From Takashimella koratensis (Eukaryota; Basidiomycota; Tremellomycetes; Trichosporonales; Tetragoniomycetaceae), in NCBI GenBank assembly GCA_003116875.1, contig BCKT01000002.1:992001-1056000 (forward strand): 64,000 bases of DNA, given 5' to 3'. The notes below the pieces were generated by a model, which did not search any database, had not been told where the DNA came from, and saw only the letters and a program-made list of their open reading frames with translations. This document shows, piece after piece, positions 43,586 through 55,441 of the stretch. The translations under genes and the position numbers were made by a program. How positions within the stretch are numbered: the stretch's first letter is position 1; every line of letters begins with the position of its first letter.

Positions 43586-44855
43586 GTTGGGTAGAGTCGG
43601 CCGTGGAATGGGAGTGGGACTTGATGTTGGCGATGGATGAGCGGAAGGGAAACGGGTGTTTGTTGATGAGAGCGGATGACCGATTGAGTCGCGAGGTGAA
43701 GATAGTGTAGAAAGGAATGAGACGTTGGAGAGTCGGTGAGATGAGTGGGGTGTCGAGATGACGGGCGCGCAAGATACCTAAGACGACATGATTGAGGATG
43801 GCGGGGAGTAAGGGGTAGGGGATAGATGTCGATACGAAGCGAGAGTTGAGATGACAGCCGAGTGGTCAAAGGTCTACTGCCGAGCCATGCCCACGATTCG
43901 GTGTGCGGGTGTACGGGTCGCCAAGGGTCCACGCAAGGTCAGTGTCGGTGTGTTGGTCGTCGACAAGACCGAGCGGTGGGGTGGGAGGGGGTGAGGGGGT
44001 ATGGGTGATTCAGAGTTGGAGAGAGATGTGACTCGAGTGACCGGCAAATCAACACCCACAACCAGGTGCAGGGGCAGTTAATTTTTTGGGATCGACAGTG
44101 TGATAACGGGGAATTTAAAGACACGTCATGGTCTGGAGGTGGGCTGGGCATTAGCCGACTTAGGAGCCTTGGATCGGATGACGTCTCTGGGGACACTGGG
44201 CAGACGACCACCAGCAGCATCATCGATACAGATACAGCTGCCTCCTACGCAGCCGGCACCACTCTACATAGACACCGACATCGACGCACCCGATCCCAGC
44301 GACGAGCAAGCCCCAACTCGTGTCATCCCTCGTCTCCACTGTGTCGACTCGCCGTCACCTACTTGACCTGGGCCTGGGAATTATCTGGCTCTGATTCAAT
44401 TCACAGCCGAGCCCAAGCAGAACCCAAACCCAAAACATCAACAGCCACGCCCGCTCTTTCTCCCTCGACCCTCCCTCGACCCCAGTGTCCAGCTTTTTCC
44501 TATCGATTCCCATCAACGCATCAACCCTCGCCCTCGCTGCCCAACCTTATCCCTGTCTTTTCCCTCGTCTCCCCCTCGTCATTGTCCTTGGCCTTGTCCT
44601 GATCCTTGCTCTCCTTCCTGACTCCTTGCCTACACTCCACTCGGGTCACGTCGACACCCGCATCTGTGTATCTATCGACTCTCTTCCTTGGCCGGATCCC
44701 CAGGCGACGCTTTCTCCCTCCACTCGCTATCCTCGATCGCTGGGTTTGCCACCAGCCGACTGACCGGCGGTGCGCATCCTTTCAACCATCGTCCCACCCT
44801 ACCCCTCACTCTCACACCCTGCCCTAACCCCTCACCCACACCGTCGCCACCGGCC
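43586..44855. promoter_or_regulatory. Long divergent promoter region
   Basis: About 1.27 kb separate the unknown large gene (-) and the sterol glucosyltransferase (+). The right half is C/T-rich leader sequence. An open plus-strand frame upstream of 44856 begins only with TTG, so I did not extend the downstream gene. No separate gene is supported. Confidence 0.5.
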
Positions 44856-47800
44856 ATGTCCCAAGAACAGCACGACGATGAGGCAACAGCGTCGCAGTCT
44901 CTGCCGCCGGAGGCATACCGCCTTCAGCCCCCATTCCCAGCAGACCTCACGTCCGAGCCCCAATCCTCAATGCTCCCACGCGCCGAATCATTCATCAACG
45001 CGACGGCAAAACACGTCTTCCCAGGTGAACCAGTCACCGATGCCTCCCCGCCTTCAGATACACAGCACCCGGCTACGACCTCGGAGCTAGCAAAGGACAA
45101 CGCGAGTACGACAACAGATACAGATGTTGCGTCGGCGCCTTTCTCCTCCTCCGCAGTGCGGCGAACGAGGGAAGAGCGCGCAATCGTTGCTGGCACACCG
45201 CTGGACGAGATACCCATGTTCATGGCCGAACCAGAACCCCTCCCGCATATTGCAGAGGTCGAGCGAGAGCGTGAACATGAAGCCGAACGCGAACCCGACG
45301 CGACAAACGAGAACCCCGGCAAAGACACCGCCGACAGTGATCCCTCTCCCTCCACCGACGCTCGTTCATCACAAGACCGCGACTTGACACTTCGGCCAGA
45401 AGCCAGTCATCCCACGAGGGACAGACATCAGACGCTTCGTTCGGGACACGTGTTACAAGAGCGTGACTTTGCTTCCCCGCCTTCATCGAGTCACTCGCCC
45501 CGGCCCAACTTCAGTAGCCGTGCCGGTCCAAGAGGTGGCGGTGCGCCTCCACGTTCGGCTACGATAGACCTGGCCGAGATGGGTTCGGTGAGTTTGTTTG
45601 CAAGACTTGGGTTTGAGTCGAGTGTCGTGATTCGCACTCCTACCGCTCTCCTCTTGCTCTCGTCTCTCCCACTGGTAGATGATACCGGTGCAAGAGTACG
45701 CAAGAGTGCGCTATCTCTATCCCTCTCACTGGGCGATCTTGTCCGGTGATGTCGTGTCGTGCGTGATGTGTGATGGCGCTACCTCTCCCTCCACGTCCGT
45801 CCCCTCGGGTCGGTCAACAACACCCTCGTCATCGCCTCTGCAATCACCTCTTATCCCTCTACATCTCCCAACCCGCTTCATCCCCGTCCCCATCGGTCTT
45901 GCTCACCCTCCTGACCTCGGCTGCGACGCTCGCCGATGGCCTTGACCTTCCTCTGATACTTGCCACCACGAGCATAAAAGTGTGCATATCGCTGACCTAC
46001 TCCCTTTCATTCTCTCTTCACCTTCATACCCCCTCGCCGGCTCTACCTCGTCACGTTGCTCCTCGCCACTACCTTTTGGTCACCGACTTTTGCGTCGATC
46101 CACCTCACGGTCCTATCACCTCATTGTCACCTGTGCTATCCCCTTACCCACTCCACCCCCTCATCTCACTATGGTTCGCTCTCGTGTGGGGTCGCTTGTC
46201 GTCGCGAAGATTCGAATGGGCACGTCCGCCCTGATCTCTGCCCTCAACGCGTTACCATGGGAGCACGAGGGTGATTCGTCTGACGAGGACGAGGATGAAG
46301 ATGATCGATTAGGCAGGTCCATGGCCGCTCCACGACCATCAAGACCTAAGGGTAAGTTGAAGTTGACAAAGGTTTACGCAACTTCTCTCACGCCTTCGCT
46401 GACTTTGAATACTCAACACATGCTTAGTCAACCGACTTCACTCGTCTTTACATACAATCCGACCAATGGACGCTGTCATGGTCGACGAAGCCGACGCGCC
46501 AGAGCCCGAAGCTACGGGAAGCACAAGGGCGCGGAGACCACAGAACAAGTCGCGCCTCACCTTTCCCTTCCGTGAGAATGCTATCGCCCGTCGAGCCAGA
46601 TCTCCCGGCCGAACTGAGCTCGACTACCAAATGGCCAAATCCGGCCCGAGCCCGCCAAGCGACGCCAGCTCGTCCAGTGTCCCAATGCCCAAGGGGTATT
46701 CCGGCGACTCGTCACGGCGATCAAGTGCGGGCAGCAGTATACTCGCGACCGATCCGGCAGTCGTCAAAGTAGTTCAGGACCAAGTGGCGAAGGAGGAGAA
46801 ACAGGGGTTGAAGGAAGAGGCGGAAGAAAAGGTCAGGGCGGAGCAAGAAGCCGCGGCGCTAGAGGAGACGAGTGCTCAAGCGGCCGAAGAGATCGCGCTC
46901 GCCCCACCTATCTCGCCAATAGTCACAGCAGGAGTGGAGAACACGTCGGCGGCTTTGAGAGAGGGCAACGCAGATGAAGAAGTCGTCGAGGCGCTCATGC
47001 AGCCCAACGAGTCGGAGCGGAGAATGCTGAGAAAAGCGAAATTGGCAGAACGGCTTCAGGATGTGTTTGGGTTGGAAGATCGGGAGGAGGTCATCGAGGA
47101 GATGCGATGTTGGCTCCTCCGCAGTGTTAGTGAGTATCGCGTGTAGCTGGTGTGTGGTCTTGTGCAGAATGGTGAAAGAAGTGGTGAGCTTGAGCTAACC
47201 TCGTACAGTGCTCAAGGGATACATGTACCTCACCCGTCAACATATCTGCTTCTTCGCACACATGCCCGATCGCGAGAACACGGTTATCAAGACGGGTCCG
47301 TTGTACAAGAAGGCATCACGGACAAAGCTCAACACCAAATTTTGGGTCGTCCTTCGTAATGACGTCTTGTCGTGGTACGAGAGTACAAATGTGAGTAAAC
47401 CACCTTGAGCGAGGGGACGGACCAGCTGTGGAGAGTGTTGGTCAAAGTCGAGTACTAATGTGGATGTCCTGCTAGGATCCGTACTTTCCCAAGGGGAACA
47501 TCTCACTGCAGTACGCTTCGAGCTGCGACGCGATCGACCAGACGCGGTTCAAGTTGCGGACGTCGGAGCGCAATTATACGTTTTCCGCGGAGACAGAGTC
47601 AAGTCGTGATGAATGGATGCGAGTTATACAGAAAGTCATGTTCAAGACGCAGCACGAGGGCGAGAGTGTCAAGGTGGGTCATGTTTCATGTCTTGAACAC
47701 ATACTGAGGTCCAAGCTAACCTGTTCACAGCTCATCATTCCCCTCGAAGCAGTGGACGAGGTGGAGAGAAGCCCGACGCTCGAGTTCGCAGAGACGATCG

Positions 47801-50800
47801 AGATCCGGGTAGTCGACCCTGAAGACGCCATGTCCGTCGACAGCTACTTTTTCGCCTCGTTTCAGGACAACGACTATGCGTTCAACGCTATCAAGAAGCG
47901 ACTCGAAGAACGACCGACCTCTGAACTTCCCCGTGTTCCATCTACTTTCTCCGAGAATGACCCGGAGGGCAGCCAGATCACGATACGCCGACCCGAGCCT
48001 TCCACCTCGTCGGTCGCTCAAATCGGTTTGTCCAAGCTCAACTCTGTCCTCCGGCCCTTTATCTCCCGAAGCACAGACAAGGTCGACGAGACGGCCAGTG
48101 GCGCTGCGCCGTCACCACCTTCCGAGAGCCGAACACCAATCACTATCCCTATCCGGCGGAAACCGGGCAACTTTAGGTCCGACAACCTGGGATCTTCAGG
48201 ATCAGACGAGGACGACGAGGACTATGACGGGACAGAGGCGGGTGGGTATCCGCCAAGACCTAGTGGTCCCCCTCCTCCGGGTATGGACCAGGCTCCCCCA
48301 TCTACGTGGACCTCGCAGTGGCTCAAGAAACCCGCGGCCAAGCTGTTCGGTACCTCCCCCGGGGGATCTCAAATCATGCCCTCGGCCTACCGAGCCCGTC
48401 GCCCACGCAAACGATCGTCCGTCACTGAGGTCGTCGAGCCCGTGATGGGCAGCGAAGAGTCTGGCGCAGACGACGACGACCCCGACGCCGTTGTAGGTGA
48501 AGACGAAGATGACGCGCACGCAGGTGTACCGGGTAAAGCGTTCACCCATAATCGGTCGGGATCTCAAGGAGGAGCGAGGATGTCGTTCTCGTCTGCCACT
48601 TCGACAGGAAGCCAGACTGGAGTCACCAGGTCGCGCTCGGATTACTCGATGATGGAGAAGTCGGAGAGTGGGCATCAGGAGGATCAGGAGACGGCGAGGA
48701 AGTTTAGGAGTGTGTTTGCGCTGAGTGAGAAGGAGGAATTGATCGATCGTGAGTGGGAATTCAGCTTTCGTATGGTCGGGCTGTTCAGCAAGCAGGGATG
48801 ACTGACCAAATGTCACACAGACTTCCCGGGATACCTGTATCGAGTTCTTCCCGTCGCCGGTCGATTTTTCATCTCGACAAACTACTTTTGTTTCCGATCT
48901 TCCCAGCTGCTGTACAAAACCAAGGTCAGCTATAGAGTTGGCCGTATCCGTAAGCAAGCTGACCCCATCCCAGATGATCATCCCTATCCGAGACTTGTAC
49001 GGCCTCAAAGCGCAAAAGGCGTTCCGGTTCGGTCACTCTGGTTTGATCGTGGTGATCAAGGGCCACGAAGAGCTCTTCCTTGAATTCTCCTCGTCCAAGC
49101 GTCGCAAGTTGTGTGTCACTTTACTCGAAGAACGAATGGACGACGTTCGTGTTCGGTCTGAGTCTGCGGATTCAGACGAAGATACGCCGATCGAGACTCG
49201 GATCATGGAAGATCTGGACGAAAGTCAACCCCTCGAACCGAAATCGGGTGCACCGCCAGTTTCCCCGTCCCCATTGTTCGGATCGACAACAAGCACGTTC
49301 CTAGAGTTCAAGCCGGAGCCTATGAAGATCACGTGTCTTACCATTGGAAGTAGAGGTGACGTGCAGCCTTATATCGCTCTGTGTAAAGGTCTTCAGGCAG
49401 AGGGGCATACGACCAGGATCGCCACGCACGGGGAGTACAAGGACTGGGTCGAAGGCGTGAGTTAAAGCTTCAAATGGACTTGATGCTGGGCAGTAGGTTA
49501 GAAGGAACGAAGCTGATTTGGACAACAGCATGGGATCGAATTCGCGAGTGTCGGAGGTGACCCGGCGGAGCTCATGCAGATGTGCGTCGACAATGGCATG
49601 TTCACTGTCTCGTTCCTCAAAGAGGGACTGCAGAAGGTATGTCTATGGTCTCCTTTCTTTCCAGAATACAATGAACACGGCAATTGACCTCTGTGAGCGC
49701 CCGCTAACACTCTTCAGTTCCGCGGATGGCTCGACGACTTGCTCAACTCATCTTGGGAGGCTTGTCAGGGTTCCGACCTCCTCATCGAGTCTCCTAGTGC
49801 CATGGGTGGGATGCACATTGCTGAGGCCCTTCGTATCCCTTACTTCCGCGCTTTCACAGTGAGTACACCGGCCCGAAAGGCACTATGTGAATCCTTGAAG
49901 GCTGACGGAATAAGATGCCTTGGACACGGACGCGAGCGTACCCGCACGCATTCGCGGTACCTGAACATAAACGTGGTGGGAGCTACAATTACATGACCTA
50001 CACCATGTTTGATCAAGTATTCTGGCGCGCAATCTCGGGTCAAATTAATAGGTGGAGGCGGAGGGTGCTCCAGATTGAAAGTACCACATTTGACAAGCTC
50101 GAGCAGCACAAAGGTGAGCTGAACACTTCCGGGGAGAAAAGTGCTGAGCTGACCCACGTCCACAGTACCCTTCCTGTACAACTTTTCACCGTCGGTCGTG
50201 CCCCCTCCACTGGACTGGACGGAGTGGATTCACGTCACGGGCTACTGGTTCCTTGAGAACGCAGACGAGAGCGCCAAGAAGAAGAAGTGGTCCCCTCCCG
50301 AGGGTTTGCTCGAGTTTATTGACAACGCGCACGCCAAGGGCAAGAAGGTCGTCTACATGTATGTTTGCTCCGAGAATATCGATTTCAGATTGAGCTGACC
50401 GTCCTCTTCAGTGGGTTTGGGTCCATTGTCGTTTCTGACCCTAAGGAGATGACGCGCTGTGTCGTCGACGCCGTCATTGATTCTGGTGTCTGCGCGATCT
50501 TGTCCAAAGGATGGTCGGACCGCGGGAGCAAAGATAAAGGCGAAAGCGGGGACAAAAGTGAAGCGGACGGGATCAAGTACCCTCCTGAGATCTAGTCAGT
50601 GACCTTGACCTATTCCCATCCACGTCTTCGAGCTGACCAACTGTCTTTTTCCACGTGAATAGCTCTATCAACTCCATCGACCACTCGTGGTTGTTCCCAC
50701 GGATCGACGCGGCATGCCACCACGGTGGAGCCGGAACCAGCGGTGCCAGTCTCCGTGCCGGTATCCCGACTATCATCAAGCCTTTCTTCGGAGACCAAGC

Positions 50801-51625
50801 GTTCTGGGCTGAAAGAGTCGAGAGTCTGGGAGTAGGGTCCGCAGTGAGGAAATTGACTTCTGAACATCTGGCGGATGCGCTCAAGCACGCCACGACGGAC
50901 GAGAGGCAGATTGCAAAGGCTCGTATCGTGGGCGAGATGATCCGAAAGGTGAGTTGAGGTGATATCAGTTTCGAGAGACATGATCACTGATAACGGTTTG
51001 CTCTTTTTACATTGCTCAGGAAAACGGTGTAGCGACGGCGATTGAATCGATCTACCGTGACCTCGAATACGCCAAATCACTAATCAAGCCCGCTCCTTCT
51101 CACACTGATGACACCCGACCTCTCGACAAAGTCTCTAGCCACATCCTTCACCCGCTCAAATCCCACCGATCTCCAGAACCACCTCTCAACCTCACTTCTG
51201 CCGGCGCAGCAATGAGCAAGACCTCTGTACCCTCGACCGACTCTTCGCCCGACTCTCGACTCGATCCGAGCCCGTCTATCCCGTCGAGATCCCGATCGAG
51301 GTCAAGATCGTGTTCCTCACAACCGGGGTCAAGGCCGCTTTCGACGGACAGGGAAGATATGCGCTCCGAGGGAAGTTGGGCGGTCTTGTCGGATTCAGAC
51401 AGGAGACCGTCCGTCCCACCCTCTGCGACCTCGGCGGGAGCGGGAGGAGCAGGTCAAAGGCCTAGGTCGGAAAGTGAGAGTTACGACGAAGAGTTTGACT
51501 CGAATGATGATGGACGAAAGTCGGAGGGTCAACAAGGGGCGAGGAAGGTGAGGAATATCCCGGGTCTAGGGAGTATCGTCGGTCATTTGTTGCCTTCAAA
51601 AGTTGGGAAACATGCCGATCAGTGA
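44856..51625 (+). CDS. Sterol 3-beta-glucosyltransferase (UGT51/Atg26 family)
   Basis: This large membrane-associated enzyme transfers glucose from UDP-glucose to sterols. The ATG at 44856 ([14 protein letters not shown]) opens a long disordered N-terminus. Domains then follow in family order. First [24 protein letters not shown], then [41 protein letters not shown], to [15 protein letters not shown]. Second [24 protein letters not shown], to [20 protein letters not shown]. Glycosyltransferase: [47 protein letters not shown], and the donor-binding [20 protein letters not shown] with [13 protein letters not shown] Ser/Arg-rich tail ends at 51625. There are about twelve introns; the junctions between about 45590 and 46330 are the least certain. 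In some fungi the enzyme acts in pexophagy. Confidence 0.95.
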
Positions 51626-52149
51626 CGAGAGTTGTGTGGGCGGAGAGTAGCAAGTTTGAGTCAATCGTCAGAGCCTCTCCCCATTTCTCATTGTTCTTTG
51701 TAGCTTTCTCGTTGCCAGCAGACAACAAAACCATCTCCTGTACCCGGCCAATCGCGTCTCTTCTCCACTCTCATTGCAGACTTGTTGTCAAAGACCTTAC
51801 AACATCTTACCTTTCTCTTCCTCTCCCATCTGCTGTATCCTTGTCTCAATTAATTTCTCTATCATCGCTCCGGTCCCATTGTAGACAAACAGAAACATCA
51901 TTCAGTCATTCCTCTCCTGTATCTTTCTCTCTCTCTCTGCTTTTCCCGTCTCAACTCATTTGAACTGTTTTTGCTAGTGTCTTGTGTGAAACAATGCATG
52001 TCTTCTTTCTCACTCTACCAATGTTGCCCCGGATGCTAGTCATCAAGCTCAACGAAAGGCGGGGCCGAGAAAATAGGAAAAGAATAGGAAAAGAATAGGT
52101 GAAAGGGCGGAGAGTGGCCGAGGAAGGTCGTAGGTTGATGGTGCAGAGT
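51626..52149. other. Convergent intergenic region, glucosyltransferase / NDUFB7
   Basis: Pyrimidine-rich (repeated TTTCTCTCTC-type sequence, about 51800-51960), with a doubled GAATAGGAAAA unit near 52070-52097. No gene is seen. Confidence 0.5.
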
Positions 52150-53319
52150 TTACTCTTCAGCCTCGGCAGCGGCCTTCTTCTGTCGCGCGAGCTCCTTCAT
52201 CCGGCGCATGTAGCTAATCGAACGTCAGTCGAGGCCCTCAAATCATATCACACGAGAGAACAGCATATCAAGATCAAATGAGAAAAGGCACGAAAAGACT
52301 CGGAATTGAGGTCCAGGTGCGGTGGGGAGATGAATGTCTGACGAGAACGCTAGTACTCACTCGTCGTATTGGCACCTAGATGAGACGTTACCATGGGGTT
52401 CAGAGAAAGGAACCGACGCAACACAAGTAGAGGAGAAAGTTGTCAGCAAGATTTCAAGTGAGACGAGGTGAAATCATATCTCCTCAAGATGGTATATGTC
52501 GACGCGATGCTTACTTCTCGTACTTGTGCCTAAAGAGAAAGTCAGCCACCGTCCTTCACCATCACACCCATATCCTCCGTGACCAAGCCCGAATGCTTCC
52601 CACTAGATCCCGTTTTGGATCAAAGCAAGAACAGGTAGGGATAGCCAGGCGTAAGTCTCCGAATCAGACTCACCTCTCGTCCTCGCACTTCCAGGGGAGG
52701 TACAGATCCTTATGCCGACAAACATTGAGCGGGATCAGGAGGCTGCGCGGAAAAGTAAGCAGAGTTCAAAGGTTGGCGTGTGTCCAGATCATATCGATTG
52801 TCCAGACTTGACTTCTTCAACCAAAATCGACGACGGGCTCTTTTACACGCATTCACCCCTCCGCCCATTCGTGGATTCCAAACTTCCACTCAACTTCCCT
52901 ATCCCCTTGCCTATCGCCTTCTCGTGATCGCCTCATTGACTCGGATGCCTATCGGACCTCGATACCTGCTCATACCCCAGCAGAGGTCTGTCGTGTCTTT
53001 TCCACCTAAAGTCGTATCTTTCTCTCTCGGCGTTCAACCCTCGCTCCGTTCCTCGACAAGTCGACGATCCACTCTCCTATTCACATCCCGATACCCTTGT
53101 CCGCACCCCTGCTCGTGTTTATTCCCTCACGCCCTCCTTCTCAGTGCACTAGCCATCCCCGCCCACCTACTGCCGTCTCACAAGAACCACAGCTTTTGTT
53201 ATCCAAACCCCCGACCTGAAACTCTAGCCCTCAACTCACGCAGAACACTGGTCACGCCACCCAAGGGGCAGACGGGCGGCGTCCATCTCTGCCTGCGACG
53301 CGGTAGTTGCCGAGGTCAT
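52150..53319 (-). CDS. Mitochondrial complex I subunit NDUFB7/B18
   Basis: This is an accessory subunit of NADH:ubiquinone oxidoreductase, a twin-CX9C protein of the intermembrane-space side. Five exons splice exactly: 53240-53319, 52674-52742, 52515-52529 (15 nt), 52361-52375 (15 nt) and 52150-52213, giving 80 residues. The N-terminus is MTSATTASQAEMDAARLPLG followed by WRDQC. The two CX9C pairs are CSALLIPLNVC and CEDERHKYEKC; both depend on the splice joins, which confirms the model. The end, QYDDYMRRMKELARQKKAAA followed by EAEE, is typical of fungal B18. Intron 1 is about 500 nt, long for this window, and an 866-nt plus-strand open frame (52780-53646) lies opposite it without support. 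Confidence 0.93.
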
Positions 53320-54156
53320 CGTGTGGTCGAGCTTGTGGAGGTGGGTAGTAGTAGATGTGACGAGCGGAGGGACGGACGGATGAAGGGCGAGTTGAGCAAA
53401 TGGTGGATAGTGGAATTCAGCGGGCGGTTTAAAGCGGAGGTAGAAATAAATTCAGCGATGAATGGGTTAGGAAGGATTTGTGGCAGTGGAAGTGGCGGCG
53501 ACCTATCGAGAGGATCCCAACGAGCAGCGCACGGGCTCTGTCTCTCGTCCCATACCATCGCCGGACGACGACCGGGAATCGCAATACCCTGCCTTGATCA
53601 TCACTCATCATTCATCTTTTTCATCCTCGCTACTCGCCCAATTTAGGCCTCGTCGCCTACAAGGCGCGGCCAAGTCCTCGGCCAGACGGCGAGGAGCGGT
53701 AACAACCATCCTCTCCTCTCCTGCCCCGTCCGCAGCAACACCGCACCCTCTGAGCTCTTTGTCCCCCTCTCTTCGCATGCCTTGGACATCACGAGAAAGT
53801 ATTGGGGATCACGCAGAGTCCGACATCACCCGAAGCATGGGTATGGAATGTTCCCAAAATCCTCGCTTACCCCTCCTCATCCCCCGCGCAGTCGTTTCTC
53901 TGCCAACATATAGTCGTTCCAAGTTCACATCGCCCCCGTCCCTTCTCTTTCTTCACATCAACCAGTGCTCCGCTTTCGAAGCACGCATTCTTCACCTTTC
54001 GACATATCTAACCGCCCAACGCTCCCTCGCACGATGCAGATCTGGTAACATCACTCTGGAGGCGTCCGAGTCAGATAAAGTACGGTTAAGCGGACGATGG
54101 ACCGGACAATTTGTTGCAACGGGTTATATTTTAAACCGTGCCCGCTGAAAAAGGTT
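53320..54156. other. NDUFB7 upstream region; unrecognised plus-strand open frame
   Basis: A 222-codon plus-strand frame (53480-54148) crosses this region. Its product has no motif I know, is rich in Ser/Arg/Pro, and shows no intron signals, so I do not call it a gene. The stretch includes the NDUFB7 promoter and the upstream flank of the tRNA gene. Confidence 0.35.
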
Positions 54157-54259
54157 GGCTTCTTGGTTTAGTGGTATGATGTGTCCTTCGGGAAATTTTT
54201 CCGCGTTGCTCTTAAGCGCATGACTGGATACGACCCGGGTTCGATTCCCGGAGAAGCCC
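54157..54259 (+). tRNA. tRNA-Pro (anticodon CGG) with an intron
   Basis: The acceptor stem GGCTTCT/AGAAGCC pairs over seven bases. The D-arm GTTTAGTGGTATGAT is of the tRNA-Pro type, and the T-arm CCGGGTTCGATTCCCGG is perfect. With anticodon stem TGTCC/GGATA the loop is TTCGGG...T, giving anticodon CGG at 54189-54191. A 32-nt intron sits after base 37 (54193-54224); it contains CCG, able to pair with the anticodon. The mature length is 71 nt. A T7 run (54260-54266) follows as a Pol III terminator. A shifted stem would give UCG (Arg), but that leaves a three-base variable loop and does not fit the D-arm sequence. Confidence 0.93.
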
Positions 54260-54266
54260 TTTTTTT
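54260..54266 (+). terminator. Pol III T-run terminator of tRNA-Pro
   Basis: Seven T immediately follow the tRNA 3' end. Confidence 0.85.
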
Positions 54267-55441
54267 TCTCTGTGCACTTGCACTTTTGGATGGCGGATGC
54301 CTTGGGTTAGGGGGTGTAAAGTGGCGCTCGACGGCTTAGTGGGCCAGGCCGGACGGCGGCAGAGTATGGTGAGGTCGAGGTTAAGTAGGTGTGGGAAGGT
54401 GTGGGAAGGTGCGAAGAGGGATGTTGAAAGAGGTTGGAGGGGGGGGAGGGGGGCGAGGGGGGGAGGGAGGGGCACAGAGGAATGAGGTCGTGTGTTGTGT
54501 GTGGAAGGGGAGGTGTATGACCCCATCACGTCGTGGTGGACGCGGTGCAGGCTGATGGTGGTAGGTACTGAGTGATAGGTCGGTCGGGTTTTGAGTATGT
54601 GGAAGGAAGAAGAAAACGGGTAGACGCGGGGGACTTTAATATACACTTGCCCTGGGTTCATGTGGTAGCGGTAGAATAGCGGTTCTCTCTGATACGTTGC
54701 GATACTCGTTAAGATACTAAGAATGACAAGATATTCATTCGACGAAGAAGCGTCTATCTGTTCACGAGTCGTGTAGTATATATATACTCTGCGTCTCATG
54801 TCTTAGCGTAGTTCGTTATCAAGCTAACGAGATAACGGGCGCTATGACAGTTAAACGCGCACAGGCGTTAATTCTCTGCTTGCTTCCGTTACGAGGTTAT
54901 GCTGTCCCGCCGTGGTAATTGTCATGCTTCACAGCCCGCTTGGAGATGCCGAGAAGGCGACGAGGTGGTGATGTGCGGTGAACAGGGGAGGGGGCACGGA
55001 GAGGGGCGAAAAGGGGGGGTCGAGAGGGGGGTGGCGTCGATCGAAAGGTTTCACGACACATTCGCGAAGACCTCCACCACCTTATTGGAGGATGAATCCT
55101 CTGACATCCCGCTGGGAGCTGAAACCAGCTTCACATGACGCTGGATGACGCTTGACCGGGAAAGGAGGTGGTGGCTGACGCGAATGGATGGAAGAGGAAG
55201 GGGAGTGGGACGAGCGGCCTCGGTCGGTGAACGCCACAATCGCGTTGAGCAGCATCGGTGACACTCGTGCCGTATGCTTGTTTTGGGATCTTCCCCCGCT
55301 CTCTGACCCTCCCCATTCCGTCATCGCGTCCTCGCCTCAGACCTGACGCCGAGGCAGAGCTCGAAATGAATGCATCCAAGGCTACAAGACTCTTGATCGT
55401 GGCTCAAACCAGCTCTAGACCCAAAGAAATGTACAACGCCA
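54267..55441. other. Intergenic region with G-rich tracts
   Basis: About 1.2 kb separate the tRNA and the RecQ 3' end. Two G-rich tracts on the plus strand have four or more G-runs each (54439-54472 and about 54984-55032), fitting a G-quadruplex pattern. Short open frames on both strands are compositional. I see no gene. Confidence 0.5.

Noticed and set aside
44688..44855. N-terminal extension of the sterol glucosyltransferase
   Set aside because: The upstream frame starts with TTG, not ATG; the first in-frame ATG is at 44856.
48202..49008. 268-codon minus-strand open frame
   Set aside because: Antisense to the sterol glucosyltransferase, between its PH and second GRAM regions; no motif.
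52780..53646. 288-codon plus-strand open frame
   Set aside because: It runs antisense to NDUFB7 intron 1 and exon 1; the NDUFB7 model splices perfectly with both CX9C motifs, and the frame has no motif.
53480..54148. 222-codon plus-strand open frame before the tRNA
   Set aside because: Ser/Arg/Pro-rich composition, no recognisable domain, no splice structure, and overlap with the NDUFB7 upstream region. Not supported beyond being open.
54157..54259. tRNA-Arg(UCG) reading of the tRNA
   Set aside because: It needs the anticodon stem shifted by one base, leaving a three-base variable loop; the D-arm and loop TTCGGG match tRNA-Pro.
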